A stretch of 64,000 bases of DNA, taken from positions 12,518,281 to 12,582,280 of the forward strand of contig NC_088301.1 in the NCBI RefSeq assembly GCF_032854445.1, in the 5' to 3' direction. Positions 21,836 through 34,651 of this stretch are shown piece after piece. The notes beneath the pieces were generated by a model that was not told the DNA's origin, ran no database searches, and saw only the letters and a program-made list of their open reading frames with translations. The stretch's first letter is position 1. Every line of letters starts with the position of its first letter. The DNA is from Liolophura sinensis (lineage: Eukaryota > Mollusca > Polyplacophora > Chitonida > Chitonidae). A program made the translations under genes and the position numbers.

Positions 21836-24730
21836 GAGTCTCCAAACATCCTATACTTACCAAGGCTTCGTTTGTCCTCTAGAGGTTAAGAGGATGTATG
21901 TATTTATACCTAGATATATATTTGACTCCATGATGCAGATTTTATTAGGTGACTTTGTGCTGGGACACCTATTGGAATTGTTCGATTTTTATTATTTTTC
22001 TTCCGTTTTTTTAAAGCCTTAAGAGCTGTAACAGGAAAAGTTTTTACTGGATTTTGTTGAAATTTAGTTATATTAGGAACAACGTTACGAGGCAAATTAA
22101 GCTGGGTTTTTTTTTTGGTTAACTTTGGTCACGTGACAAGGCGGCCATCTTAAACTTTGATCAAAACCTTTAAAATCTTCTTCTCCAGAACTAACGAACG
22201 GATTCTTTTGAAATTTGATACAGTTGTGGAGTGATCCCGGTTAGAATACAGTTAGAATAAGTTTGAAAAAATCTTGAACATGCATTGAAAACTTTGGAAG
22301 CTCGCCATTGGTCGAAATTTTGACATCGTAAAAAAGTGTCTAATTTTGATATTGTTTTCATGTGTTCTGGTGTATTTGGCAACACTGATTCCGAATCTGC
22401 TTTATTCTGCTTTGCCTATCTTGTAACTCTATCACATATAGTAAAACAACTTTTTTCAGTTACGTAATTCCAATGGCCTGTAACTCGAAAACTACGAGAC
22501 TTGCACCAAATTGTAGCCCAAGACATGTAGTTTCTGTTACGTGCCAACGGATCTGAGTTACGAGCAATAGTTTTCTCGCTTGAAACGTTTACATAGCATC
22601 TCCTCCTTCAGAAACAGAAACGTAAGCCTGTGCATTTAACATAGACTTTAGAGGTAACTGTGTATTTCTATATATGTGCTGACGGTAATTTGCCACGTAG
22701 GTCGACTGCCTGTCACTCAAACCGAGAAAAGAAAGTCTCCCTCCTCCCCAAAGCTATTAATGGACAACTTTGAATGTTTGCACGTAAACCAGGCCTGTTC
22801 GCAATGCATCATGGGTATTTCTAAAGAATCCCGACAACATTTCCCTATACCCCCGTGCTATCACAAAGTGTATTTTTTTTCGATCATGGCAAAATAGTGC
22901 AGTGCATTACTTTTATAGTGTTTTCTTATTTGAAATTCAATTGGGCTTGATGCTTGGCCACTGGTATCGCTGTAAGGAACGTAACACCTTTAATTAAATA
23001 TTAAACTTGGTGGCTCTTTCACATTGCAATAAAATATAGATTACTTTTACACGCTGTTAAATTGCTATAATTTTAAACCGTCCAAAGGCTTTCGACATCC
23101 ACAAACGTCGACAGTTAAACGAGGGAGACAAATCGGGAAAAACACCTAAATCAAAAATTCTTCACATAACTCTGAACACTGCACAGTTGCCTGATATGAA
23201 GACATGTTTCCATAATATAGTTTTTTAGGCTGCTATCTTAGGCTTCTCGCGAAATAGATGATAGTGTTTTATCGAGTCGCAATGTTTTATCACATGCCCG
23301 ACGTAAAGCGGAAAGAAAACCAGACTGTAATACTTATCATGCTAATTTTCTGGCAACATTCTCATATTTCCCATTAGTCAAAACTTAGTTCCACGTACTT
23401 GAGCGTTGAGTCCTTCTGACATTTTCCCTCCGATCTTGTATTAAACCGTCCTATTTTTAGCCTGTAGCACAGGATGTATTCTGCATGGAAACCGTTGGCA
23501 AATAACGTTGTTCAAAGCACTTGCTTCGTATGCAGGAGAAACTGCAATATACCCATGTGAAGAAACAGCGTTTTTACAAAAGGTTTTAGTAGTAATTAAT
23601 ATAATGTTGGTGTTCTCTTTACCGCATTATTTTTGTATAGCACACATTCCAGGTTTGCTATGGGGTGATGAAGTAAAAACACAACTCTTCACTGATTTTT
23701 TTCAGGATGAGGTTACTGATAAATCTACATGTAGAGCAGATTTGTGTCTAAAAATCCCCGGGTACAGAGCAGGTTATACATCCTAAACGCCTTTGTGACT
23801 ACAAATCACCGGGTACAGAGCAGGTTATACATCCTAAACGCCTTTGTGACTGAGGGCATGCCACAGATAACTTATAAATAAAGAAGCTAGTGTGCGTTAT
23901 TCACATTCACTACTTACTAGGCCCACAACTTATGGGCGTTACTTTAACTACCGTCCGCTTAGGGATACCTGACGGCTTTAATTTTTACAGCGTTTTATTG
24001 TCTGCAATATATAAATGAACGGAATCTTACCTGCATGCACAGTTATTGTATTCTACAAAACAGGTGTATCTCGAGAACAAGATATTTTAATATTCCAATT
24101 TTATTAACGCATACAGCTGTTTGTTTATAAGATCTAAGCGTCAGGGATGGATGACTTTGAAAGGGCGAGACGAAAAGCAACTAAATGTTTGACATACTGT
24201 AGTGACTTTCAGAGTCGCATCATAGAGACGATGCACATTCATATTTTAGACGCCAACAAATCATTGAAGATGCTCACGAGAATGTACCGTAGGTGTCTGA
24301 GCTAACATGCACATAAAGTATAAAGTAAATAATCTTTGGAATAATTTTGTCGATCAGCGATAATGAACAAACAGGACCATTTACCGGCATTGTTCATTGC
24401 CTCGCTGAAGACAAAAAAATAGTCACGTGACACAACCTGTGTTATCTGAATAGCAAATTCATCTAGGAAAGCTATGCAGATTCACCTACTATGGATAATA
24501 TTTAAGGCAATATTGTTTATTTCTTTCTCAGTAATTAAGGAAGCCCGGATTGTCCTCGGTTTCCCCAGGACTCTTACCATAGTGCTTACTGGGGTTGTAT
24601 AACTAAAAGATTTTAGTTTTTTAAATATTAAGTTTTGTTCAATGTTGCCCTTTCGACCTTTTGCCTTACTGTTTTGTTTTGCTCACTGACAGTTAAAAAG
24701 CCGAAGGAATGCCACAATAAAGCTAGATTT
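21836..24730. other. No gene recognised
   Basis: Mostly AT-rich unique-looking sequence. At 22120-22400 there is a stretch (GGCGGCCATCTT, then CTTCTTCTCCAGAACTA, then TTTGAAATTTGATACAG) of a kind I have seen in unclassified invertebrate repeats, but I cannot assign it. The short duplication at 23758 is listed separately. Confidence 0.5.
23758..23853 (+). repeat. Tandem duplication, 51-base unit
   Basis: GGTACAGAGCAGGTTATACA begins at 23761 and again at 23812, followed in both by TCCTAAACGCCTTTGTGACT. The two copies match over about 43 bases. Confidence 0.9.
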
Positions 24731-24809
24731 GGTTGATTCTTCAAGACTATCTTTTTTCGGTCCCGGTTCCATTTTTTATTTCGTTTTCCCATGCTCTCTA
24801 CGAGTTAAA

Positions 24810-25080
24810 AGAATACAAAGGTACAAAAGTACGAAGTTTGATGGAATTTGGCCCTTTCGTTGTATCGATTTTTCATATAAAGGACAAGTCGAAAAAAAGC
24901 CCAAAATACGAAGAGGCGAATCTGAGGTACGAGGTGGCAAATATTGTTCTTTTTACTCGCTTTTTTGTACACCCGCCTCGACTTTCGTATTTTGTTTCGT
25001 CCTTTTTTTCCTACTTTTGCCTCCTACTTTCGCTTCGTGCTTTCGTTGTTTGGTCCTTTCGCCGTTTTCTTAATCATTTT
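24810..25080. repeat. Low-complexity CGAAA/TTTCG segment with mirrored halves
   Basis: The left half (to about 24945) is rich in GGTAC, ACGAAG and GCGAAT on the plus strand. The right half is rich in the complement: CTCGACTTTCGTATTTTG and TTTCGCTTCGTGCTTTCG. The two halves partly complement each other (AAAATACGAA with TTCGTATTTT). The 156-residue open frame at 24733-25203 is a by-product. It may be a decayed palindromic element. Confidence 0.5.
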
Positions 25081-26490
25081 TTCGAAATAATCATTAGAAA
25101 GGACACAAGAAGGAATTTTTGCCCTCAGGAATGTTTGCTACCGGCTTCTATGCCATGCGTAATTTGCGGCTGTTCCATCAGACATGCCCTGGAGGGTTTG
25201 TAGCTGATAGAGTGGTCAGAGTAACAAAACACCTGGGTGAGAATTGTAAGTAAGTATATTGGTTAACACTGGAGCATGTGAAGATAACCACAGGCTGTTC
25301 TGGAAATCTAATTTATTCACATCATACATATATTTAAGACTTTCCTCGCTGATTGTGGTCCAAAGGTCAGGTGTCCGAGGCCTTAGGGTTGTGATTGTCG
25401 TCGCTTGATAGTGTTAAGCTTGTCTGGGCTGACACCAACAGGTGAAGTGTCGAGATTGTCTGAACCCAGAGGGAAGGCATTGGGACTGTCAATAAGCCAG
25501 CTGGTCTTTCACAGATCGCCAAATCAATACTTTTCCCAAAGGAAACAAAGGATATAGCCAGTCCAAACTTCCCTTACTTTGGAGTGATTACCATTTCCTT
25601 TGGACAATTAAATGCAGTCTGATAGGACAAGTTGGATAATGTGCTTCTCGCGTACTTGGCAGCTAAAGATACATGGTTTTGGTGTATGGATACTTCACAG
25701 GACTGTACCTACAGTGTAAATCCAGTCAACGGCTTGCATCATTCGTGTGCATGGGAATATGAAAGGTTCTCTGATACATTGTCAGTTTACATTGTTTATG
25801 AAATCATCGTAATGCGGAATAAGCCTTTTCAAAAATATAAGCTTTAAGCCACTTTATTTCGATGCGCTTTGTCTCATAGATTCGAATGCGCCTCGACTGA
25901 AAATGGACCATTCTGTTTCCATACGATTAGTACTTTTCGACTAAGAGTACGAGACTGTTCCGACAATTCGAATTTATAGGTTATATCAGCGTGTTGCGCG
26001 GTTGTACGGCATGATACCGAGGTCACGATTAGAAAAAAGGCCATAAGGTCTAGCACTGACCATGGTTGCGCAGAAAGAAAATACTCGCCGTAAAGGTATA
26101 CAGAATCGATTCTGATGTGCTGGTGTGAAAAATAGGCAAGTGCAGGTTATGCCGTGTCTAAGCTGAATTTTAGGTATTGTACATTTATTCAAGCTGCGAG
26201 ATTTAACCCAGGAATACATATCTCTACTGCCAACCAATCAGCATCGATTCTCTTTAAATGGACGCCTAGTTAGAACAATTTCACCGTCACACAAAATTCG
26301 ATATTATTTGGATTGTAATGATGATAAAATTAGTAAGTCTTTATGACCATTCCCACAAAGTGAATGGCGGCTTGATCATACCGTTATAGTTTCAACAGTC
26401 CCAAGTTAGCTTAGCTACAGGGATTTCAGTGAACAACTATATCCCTTGGGTTTAAAAGGGTCTCGTTATTGTGCACTGCAATTGCAGGAG
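25081..26490. other. No gene recognised
   Basis: No coding sequence or repeat was recognised. The frame at 25632-25847 (+) has no domain and no splice-site context that would support an exon. Confidence 0.55.
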
Positions 26491-26742
26491 GAGGCCTCAG
26501 TGCGCGCTAGCGTAGCGTAATGACCCAGGAGTCTCTCACCAATGCGGTCGCTGTGAGTTCAAGTCAAGCTCATGCTGTTTCCTCTCCGGCCGTATGTGGG
26601 AAGGTCTGCCAGCAACCTGCGGATGGTAGTGGGTTTCCCCCGGGTTCTGCCCGGTTTCCAACCACCATAATGCTGGCCGCCGTAGAATAAGTGAAATATT
26701 CTTAAGTACCGCGTAAAACACCAATCAAATAAATAAATAAAT
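26491..26742 (+). repeat. SINE-I copy, near full length
   Basis: The first bases of the head are partly deleted (GAGGCCTCAGTGCGCGCTAG joins across the A-box). The B-box region GTGAGTTCAAGTC, body, CTGGCCGCCGTAGAATAAGT, GCGTAAAACACCAATCAAAT and (AAAT)n tail are intact. This is one of the best references for the family's body and 3' end. Confidence 0.93.
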
Positions 26743-29694
26743 TGGATTATAAGGTGTTTACCGCACGAATGTGGGTCAGCTTATCTAACGATGCACTGAC
26801 GTACCGAGCGGTGCTGAGCCAAACTGACTAGTGCTATTTAAGGGTAGATCCAACGGATCATGACCTTGCCGAATCCGACAATTTGCATCATGCAGCTAAA
26901 GAGTGCGAAACAGACAACACTCAAATTTTATTGTTGAAAACAGAATCTCATTGGTATTTCATGAACTAGGCATTGTGCTTGATAATAACGATGCTTTTAG
27001 GTGAGTTTTTCATGCCAAAGTGAAAGATAACCTTACGGATATGCTAAAACATACCACGGCAGTTCAATGTAGAACTGAAACTACATGGGTAAATCGGTGA
27101 CAATTTTCACCACCTCAGAAATGCTCTCACAGGACTTCTCTTTCAGACCCCAAAAATAGTTTTGCATCTGGTGGTCTTAACTAATGGATCTTTAATGCTG
27201 GGGGAAACCAGAGTGCCTGGAACAAACCACTGACGTCTGGCGAGTTACTGGCGATCTATCTCAAATATGAAACATGCCATAATGGAGAATTTCATGAGAA
27301 TATTTATTGTGACCAAGGCTACGAGAATACTAAAACCAGGTGAATCCAGAGACTGGGATGGAACCCACTTCTCGTTTAAAATTTAAACTCTAAACATTTA
27401 TTCAGTCATTTTCGTTTAAATTACCGACGAAAAAGCACTGTAACCACAATGTTGTAGATCAAAGGCTACTGTGTCAAAGGTTTCTTTTGAATAGTTCGTT
27501 CGTTTCGAGTTTCTTCCAGAATGAGCAAACCTCTCCTGTTTTATCAAATGTGTGCAGACTATGGAGCGCATGAGATACATGTATGGGTAATGCTGTGTCT
27601 GCATGCGTAAATGGACGTATCTACAACCGGTTGTAATCAACAAATGTACTTAGCATGGTTTGGAACGTTAGTTATGTTCCAAAAAATGTCTCTGAAAAGT
27701 GATTTTAACACAAGAATTTATATCCTTTGATTCGTAGGCTACAAGGATATAACTATTAATGCGCATTATTGATTATTGACTTCAACACCAATGTGATTCA
27801 GCAGATAAAAACAACACATGAGGAACTTTTCGTAATATCTTTTCGAACGTTTTGAGTTTTATACGTAGGCATCAGATAATTAAAGCTAGTAAATGTACGT
27901 ATCTAGATCGAATGTAAGGTGTGGGTGAATTCTATGCATTCACAACAAGTTTCAGCCAAATGTTGCTTTCTTCATTATACATGTAAGTAGTGGTTAAGGT
28001 GATTGCATTTCAGTCGATAGTACATACGACATGAGGAGGGGAGGGGGCACACTTGGAGAAAAAATTTCTACACTCCCCAGCTTTGACTGTTCGTGGGACC
28101 TTGCTGGCAAAACGCGGGTGACGACATTCGCGTGGCCATTTGCTTTATCTAACGTTCGTTGAATACCACTTTAAAAAATACGATATGCAGATCTATGCGT
28201 CATATGTCAGGAATTTGTGCGTAATTTATCATAGTCCAGTAGTTTGCACTCCTGTATCCTCCACCCATAAACTGACCGCCATGATACATACATAAGTAAA
28301 CCATTCATGGGTATGGCGTTGAACAGTAGTCACTCAATAAACATATTGTCAGCAATTACGGTCGTACGTTAAAACATCTTCCTGTTAGATTTTGGCGATT
28401 GTAGGCTAAAGACACACGCTTGAGATTTTAGCAAAATCTCCCCCCCCCCCATTCACACACACAATGACCGGATTGCGTTCTGTGTTAGGAATAGTGCTTT
28501 TATCACGTTTTGTATATAAACAGCTGCAACAGAAGCTAAACTTCAGATTCATTGATAATGAAGTTTGTAACTGAAGTTTGTTTCCACATTTTCTCTTTTT
28601 TTTGGGGAGGGGGGGGGCTCTATATTTTCGGGTTCATTAAAAAACAGCTGCCTGTAATGTTTTACACAGAATCTTCAGAGCACAATCTACTATTTTGGGA
28701 TTACACCCTAGCATGTTCACCAGCTTACCCATGTTTTAAAGAGCTTCATGTTGCCACATGATCCAAGTCGTTTGATAAACTCTTTTGTTTAATTACTCAG
28801 TGCTCTACAAGTTCGGTTTTCACCTGTCCACTATTACTTATCATGGTTGGTTGAAGCAGGTGCGGAATTGGAGTACGATGAATTTAAGTGGTGTGTGTGG
28901 AAATAGGTGCGATGGACCTACAGGTGAGATCGCTATCAATCTCCAGATTCACCGCGTAAAAACAATCGTTCGCCTCCACGACAATGTACATGTATGATGA
29001 CAAATTTACTAGCCCGAAGATCGTCACAGTTGCACGAAATTTATGAAAAAACGGTTGTTTTTTTTCTATATAGCGCTCGCATAGACCCGATACTAATCAC
29101 AGCTAGTTATAGCGCACGGGGATACACAATTGAAGGAATATGGAGAAGAAAGCATTTGATGAAAATCGAGTAGTAGTTGCTACGGCGAAAAGCAAGTGTC
29201 AAGCACTCGAGAGCAAACCTTTACAACGAAAATGCTCAGAATTTAACTGATTTCATTATTAGAACCACAAAGAATCAGAGCGGCCTACAACAACAACGTC
29301 AACGTTGATGTCTATTTTAAAGTTGTGGCAAATTTTCATGAAGATGATGAGTCAGATGTCATCAAACATCGGCTACAAGTCGAAGCCAGAAGCACGAAAT
29401 AACGTCAAAACTTTCGTCAGAAGTTATTGAAGGGATAAGTTTAGAGCAGCGTAAAGGATCGGCGAGGTAAAGGCATCGACAGAGGAAGAAACTGTCGCCG
29501 GCCGTGGATCCCGGCAGAGCCAGCCATGGCTGTTAAAGCAAGTAGACCCGAGGCAAGAGGCAGTGATTCATCGGTCCATGGTTATTTTCTACATGTTTGT
29601 AGAACATAGACAAATTATTAATAACGACAACCTGCCGTGACCAGTGATTGGCTGACGTTGTGTGCTCCTGTGGAAACTACCGTATAAAGTGCGT
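26743..29694. other. No gene recognised; homopolymer tracts present
   Basis: Unique-looking AT-rich DNA with a C11 run at 28440-28450 and a G-rich run at 28603-28617. No exon or known element was recognised apart from the weak element-like stretch at 27180. Confidence 0.5.
27180..27375 (+). repeat. Possible old SINE-like fragment
   Basis: CTTTAATGCTGGGGGAAACC, CAAACCACTGACGTCTGGCG and AGTTACTGGCGA, then TGGGATGGAACCCAC, resemble a repeated motif order seen in other invertebrate elements. The phrase around ACGTTTGGCAAGTTACTG also occurs in copy B at about 11723. The assignment is tentative. Confidence 0.3.
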
Positions 29695-30105
29695 GGAAAT
29701 AAGATTTTGCTGTATTGGGTATGTCCAAACGAGGTTTTGCAGTATCGGGTGTGTGCAAACGAGGTTTTGCTGTGACGGGTATGCGCAAACGGGGTTTTAC
29801 TGTGTCGGGTGTGTGCAAACGAGGTTTTGCTGTATCGGGTATGTGCAAGCGAGGTTTGTTGTACCGGGTATGTGTAAACGAGTTTTTGCTGTATCGGGTA
29901 TGTGCAAACGAGGTTTTGCTGTATCGGGTATGTGCAAACGAGGTTTTGCTGTATCGGGTGTGTGCAAACGCGGTTTTGCTGTATCGGATGTGTGCAAACG
30001 AGGTTTAGCTGTATCGGGTGCGTGCAAACGAGGTTTTGCTGTCTTGGGTATGTGCAAACGAGGTTTTGCTGTATCGGGTGTGTACAAACGAGTTTATGTT
30101 GTATT
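29695..30105. repeat. 30-base minisatellite, about 13 copies
   Basis: The consensus unit is built on GCAAACGAGGTTTTGCTGTA plus TCGGGTRTGT, period 30, with occasional 29-base units. Because 30 is divisible by three and most units lack stops, frames stay open on both strands. The plus strand gives a decapeptide CKRGFAVSGM-type repeat (29715-30112) and the minus strand gives HTPDTAKPRL-type repeats. There is no flanking exon structure, and 29-base units break any single frame. Confidence 0.95.
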
Positions 30106-30535
30106 GCATTAGCATGACACTCGACTCCAGTTCTGTAAACTATATTTAATCGCGTAGTTTAGAAAATAAATGGGAACCAAAGAAAAGTATGTAAACCTGA
30201 CGTTACAGGGCCATATTGAGCTTTTAGACCATACTGAGCACTGAAAGTTTTTACCGGAGCCCTAGTATAAGGCATTTACCGCTGTGCCACTTTTCGTGGC
30301 TGAAATAACTGACTGCTGATTATATTTCAAAAAAATATTTTCCAGCAATTGACTGGTTCATTGTTACTGCTTTGGTGTACATTCCTGGTATCAACACATG
30401 CAATTACGTCTGTTGTAGATAGTTTCTCAGAAATGGCGTTTCCACTGAAGTAGCACTTTAAGATATTTGTGACCGCAAAGACTCTGCTGGTTATAATGTG
30501 CAATGTGCACATGTTGAATAATATTTGCTGTAACG

Positions 30536-30950
30536 AGGACAGTCGTGATTCAAATGTGCGATATGTGCAAAACTGATGATTGGAATGTTCTCCTACTCGA
30601 CAGTACTGACTACATGTATTTCCCCAGCGAGGGTGTTGACTAAATGTGCCCCCACAACGACAGCGACGACTTATATGTGAAGCATTTGTGACAGAGATAA
30701 CGAAAATATATCTTCACAGTGATGAGTAAATGTTCCTTCACACGGAAAATGTGCTTCCAGAGCATTAATGATGATTATAGTGTTCTGGCACAGCAACAGT
30801 GATGGCTAAATTCTCTTCCACCGCGACAGTGATGACAGTGGGAATACAGTGTGCAATTGCCAAGACAGTGGGGGTATATAATGTGCGCTTACCAAGACAG
30901 TGGGGAAAAATGTGCGCTTACCAAGGCATTGAGGAGTAAAATGTGCGGCT
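30536..30950 (+). repeat. Degenerate minisatellite-like region
   Basis: A GACAGTGATGA(C/G)-TAAATGTGC-type phrase recurs at irregular spacing of about 40-60 bases. It then tightens into CCAAGACAGTGGGG-AATGTGCGCTTA units of about 30-45 bases at 30858-30945. This follows the 30-base array by about 430 bases. Confidence 0.6.
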
Positions 30951-31578
30951 ATGGTAAGGTTAACGTAAGTGCAGTTGATTTTTCCTAAACGCTAAATGGT
31001 CTTATAGTACAGCAAAATCATAGCCTTTGAGCATAAATATCATGGGAACCGATCACAGTAGATATGTATTATGACTGTTAAGAAATCCAGGGCTTAATAC
31101 GACTCCCAGATGACTACAGATTATTTCTGGTTGGTTCATAGTGGTGGACGCGAGGACAAACTGCCATTCATATATTCAGCAGTTACAAATAATCTACAAT
31201 AATATGAGGTAGATATACAAAATACTTACCTTTATACACGGATCATACATTTTCCTCTTTAGGAATGTCCGGAGGCGATCATATTAACCGTGGTCCATAT
31301 ATTATACGAGATTAATTGGTATATGTAAGTGTTGTGTTCACTTACTTTTCCTTCAGCATGGACATGCGTGCACGCTTGGATTTACAGTATCTCGGCGTCA
31401 TTCAGTTTGCTGAGCGGAGTTTTACACCATACCGATACTCAAGATAACGGAATGCAAATTACGGTGATAAGGAATAGAATGTGATCGAACCCGATTAATA
31501 CACTGTAATAATATTGTGTTTCATCAGCTTTATAGTAAAAAGCTAGGCCCAGAACTCTGTGTTTTTTCAGCAACGACT

Positions 31579-31852
31579 GAGGCTCCTCCGTTGCTGAGGT
31601 GCCAAGCGTGCCAGCGCGGCGTAATGAACCAGGAGCCTCTCACCAATGCGTTAGCTGTGAGCTCAAGTCGTCTACTCCCTCCACGGCCGTACGTACATGA
31701 AAGAAGGTCTACCAGCAACCTGCATGCGGATGATCGTGAGTTTCCCCCTAGCTGTGAAAGATTTCCACCCACCATCATGCTGACCACCGTCGTATAAGTG
31801 AAATATGCTTGAGTACGGCGTAATCCTCAATCAAATAAATGAATAAATAAAT
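31579..31852 (+). repeat. SINE-I copy, plus strand, near full length
   Basis: The head GAGGCTCCTCCGTTGCTGAG, the B-box region CTGTGAGCTCAAGTC, body, CCACCGTCGTATAAGTGAAA and an (AAAT)n tail are present with moderate divergence. Several open frames across it are by-products. Confidence 0.9.
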
Positions 31853-33984
31853 GCAGCAAATTTATTTGATAGGAGTTGCGATATTGCATTTCTTCGTGAA
31901 TATATTTAAGATGCAAACGTTATTGTTTCAAGAACAGCAATCCACTTTTCCAAAACAAAATACTTCATGAAAACACAAAATATTGTAATATTAAACAGAA
32001 AAAGAGACTTAACATTTTGTAAGAGGCGAAATCCTTGATATTGTTAAAGAGGCTGTATTGTTAAAAAGAATTGAATAAGATTTTCTTTTGAAGAAATTTT
32101 TTCTCTTTTTAAGAAGAAAAAATGTATTCCAAGAAAAAAATGGTCTTCGCTCTGCGAAGATGTATCAAGCTATGTCGCTTTCACAACTTGACAACATGTC
32201 ATGCACATACGTTTTACAGTAAATGTAAACATGTTATATGTTATATCGGGTGGGCATAAAAAATGGGCTGTACTATGCTGCATTGCTACATTATCCTTTA
32301 TTCAAACCCTTTAAAACTTTAGACATTCAAATGGCATTATTGTGTTAATATACTGACCAGTTTTCAAGGTCATAGCATGAGTAGTCTGTACACAAGGTTA
32401 AAATGAAAACATAGCCTCAAAAACGCACGTTCCGTTGACCCACATTGCATCACCTGCCAGGTGTCATGAGTAGAGCGCGTGCTGCTTCTGTGTGACATGC
32501 ATCAAGGACTGCTGGAAAAAATTACTCTTAAGGAGATACGGGACTCAATAAGTTCATGGAAGAAATGCTTGCGCTCCGTCTACCTAGGATATGGAAGACC
32601 CATTAATCACCTTTTCAAGTAAAGCAAGGTGGAACATCATTTTGAAATGTCCGGAACATGCATTTTTGACTCTATTTTGATTGTGGTTCCGTGAAAAGAA
32701 ATCTTTAAACATGAAATTGAAATTTGGTCTGTATACTTAGGACATAAAGGCTTTTGAGGGTGTACATTTTTAGAAGCTGACGTAAGAGGGTTTCGGAGAT
32801 ATTGACTCTCATTACGGCCCATTTGTTATACCCATCCAGTATATTATTATAACATTTATGAAACAAAATAAACACATCTCGAACATGTTAAATGGTAGCA
32901 GTTTTTACAGTGTATCTTTGTTTTTCTTTATGAATATACACTAAGACGCATTTCCAAACTGTAAAATGAAGTGTGATAAGCACTTTTCAGGATGGTATGA
33001 TATACAACCGGTTTATTAGAATACCCGTCTAGTTCGTTCAGCTATTATTGCATTTGTGATATATCGTTTCTGGGTTAAACAATGTGTCCAGAGCGTACGT
33101 CATATCCAGGCATTTCACAGATATCGCGTGCTGGGCTCTTGGTAGATAGCACAGTTATAACTGGAATCCATAGTCCCATATCAGACATCTGCTGACAGAT
33201 ATATATGCATTTGTTCACATGTTACAATAATTTTGTTTTATAATTTTCTAATAGCTTACATGGATACAGATCATATGAGCCTTAACGCATTATGGCTGTC
33301 AGACATTAGGGTGTGAAATAATAGTTGGAATGATTAATGCAGCTGTTCTGTCTCATGATTTTCTTTCCAAATTCAACATTAATCCTCGAATATTCATCAA
33401 GGGAATAAACGCTTACGTGTACATATAATAGAACATATCCAACTGTATTGCGTTTTTCGAAACGGGGTATATTTAATACACAAGTAAATTACATTTTTCG
33501 GGTAAAATATTTATTTGATATTTGAATAGTTTGTTTACCTGCACAAATAGAAATTGCACTTATCGGTTATCGCAAAAGTTAAAAATCTGGATTTCACATC
33601 GGTGTCTTTTGACATTATCCAGGTAGGCCTATATCATGATGTAACTGTATTTCATTTGATGTGCTCTTATGTTTCGTACTTTCTTTCAGTTTAAACCACA
33701 CCTCTGCTGCGAAGCCGAAACTGCGTAAAGTGAAATTTCCAAAGACTTGCTTTAGCACGCTGTGTTTACACTGACAAAAGATTTGCCCATGGTTAAGTTG
33801 AGCTGATGTGTCCATAACTTTTATTTAACTGCCTATTGGTGTAGTGTTAACGCATGCGCTCAGTGGTGTGCTTACGTAAACAACATGGTTACCAGCTCAG
33901 TAAGGAAAATGTTCTGCAAATGTGGATAAATCGAGAAGGAATTGTTATCACGTCTGATGCAGACATTTTTATCAACACAAATAT
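31853..33984. other. No gene recognised
   Basis: AT-rich DNA. A perfect 7-bp stem-loop TCTTCGC-TCT-GCGAAGA lies at 32143-32159 next to an A/T-rich near-palindrome, but nothing links it to a function. Short frames (32637-32822 -, 33615-33815 -) have no recognisable similarity. Confidence 0.5.
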
Positions 33985-34310
33985 TGCTATATATAAGTAT
34001 GAAAATTTTCTAAACACGGTTTAATCAACACAGCATGTGGAGACGAAGTGGAGGCGTATATTTTAAGCTGGACGTACAGCATAGAGAGAAAAACTAGAGC
34101 AGAGACGACGATGCGATACCTGGGAAATGGTCACACGTAGCTTGTGAAATACGGCCTTTTATCAATTTATCTCAGATAGGGTTTTATTTTAACTGTTCAT
34201 GTAAATGCTTAAACAGTACCAAATTAATCGAAACCTATTACCACGGCTTAAGCAGGTTTTAGGTAAAACAAATGCAGTTATGTTAATTGCAATATATTAG
34301 ACGTCCCTGG
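33985..34310 (+). repeat. Dispersed TATA-bearing repeat, copy 2
   Basis: In order it shows TATATATAAG (about 33989), CTAGAGCAGAGACGACGATG, GGTCACACG, GGGTTTTATTTTAACTGTTC and ATGTAAATGCTTAAAC. These match blocks of the copy at 2690-3110. Its end (CTTAAGCAGG and GTTATGTTAATTGCAATATA) matches the copy at 60420-60700 instead, so this copy links the other two. Confidence 0.5.
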
Positions 34311-34456
34311 TCTTGAATTACTAAAATGCTGTGATGTCGTCAAATTTAACATACTACAACAATCCCACCATAACATCAAATACCCTTAATGTGTGCAGCA
34401 GGCGGCGATTGTTCCTTCCGTATTTCTTCATCCATGCCACTTGTTGGTGCGATGAC

Positions 34457-34469
34457 TGAAACGTGTCAT
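34457..34469. repeat. Target-site duplication (left) of the SINE at 34470
   Basis: TGAAACGTGTCAT occurs here and again, unchanged, at 34639-34651 around a minus-strand SINE. The first two bases may be chance matches to SINE sequence. Confidence 0.85.
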
Positions 34470-34638
34470 TGATTTATTTATTTCATTGGTGTTTTACGCC
34501 GTACTCAAGAATATTTCACTTATACGACGGCGGCCAACATTATGGTGGGAGGAATACGGGCAAAACCCACGACCATCCACAGGTTGTTGCCAGAACATCC
34601 CACGTGCGGCCGAAGAGGAAGCCAGCATGAGCTGGACT
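34470..34638 (-). repeat. SINE-I copy, 5'-truncated, with target-site duplication
   Basis: Reading the minus strand, the element starts in the body at AAGTCCAGCTCATGCTGGCT and ends with the GGCGTAAAACACC block and (AAAT)n tail at 34470. The head is missing. Perfect 11-13 base duplications flank it, so it inserted already truncated. This shows LINE-type target-primed insertion for the family. Confidence 0.92.
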
Positions 34639-34651
34639 TGAAACGTGTCAT
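34639..34651. repeat. Target-site duplication (right) of the SINE at 34470
   Basis: TGAAACGTGTCAT, identical to 34457-34469. Confidence 0.85.

Noticed and set aside
24733-25203. 156-codon frame as a gene
   Set aside because: It lies over the low-complexity CGAAA/TTTCG segment, overlaps a second frame and has composition-driven F/S/Y residues.
29695-30105. CRISPR-like array or a repeat-protein gene
   Set aside because: Units are head-to-tail without unique spacers, the DNA is animal nuclear, and a 29-base unit breaks the frame.
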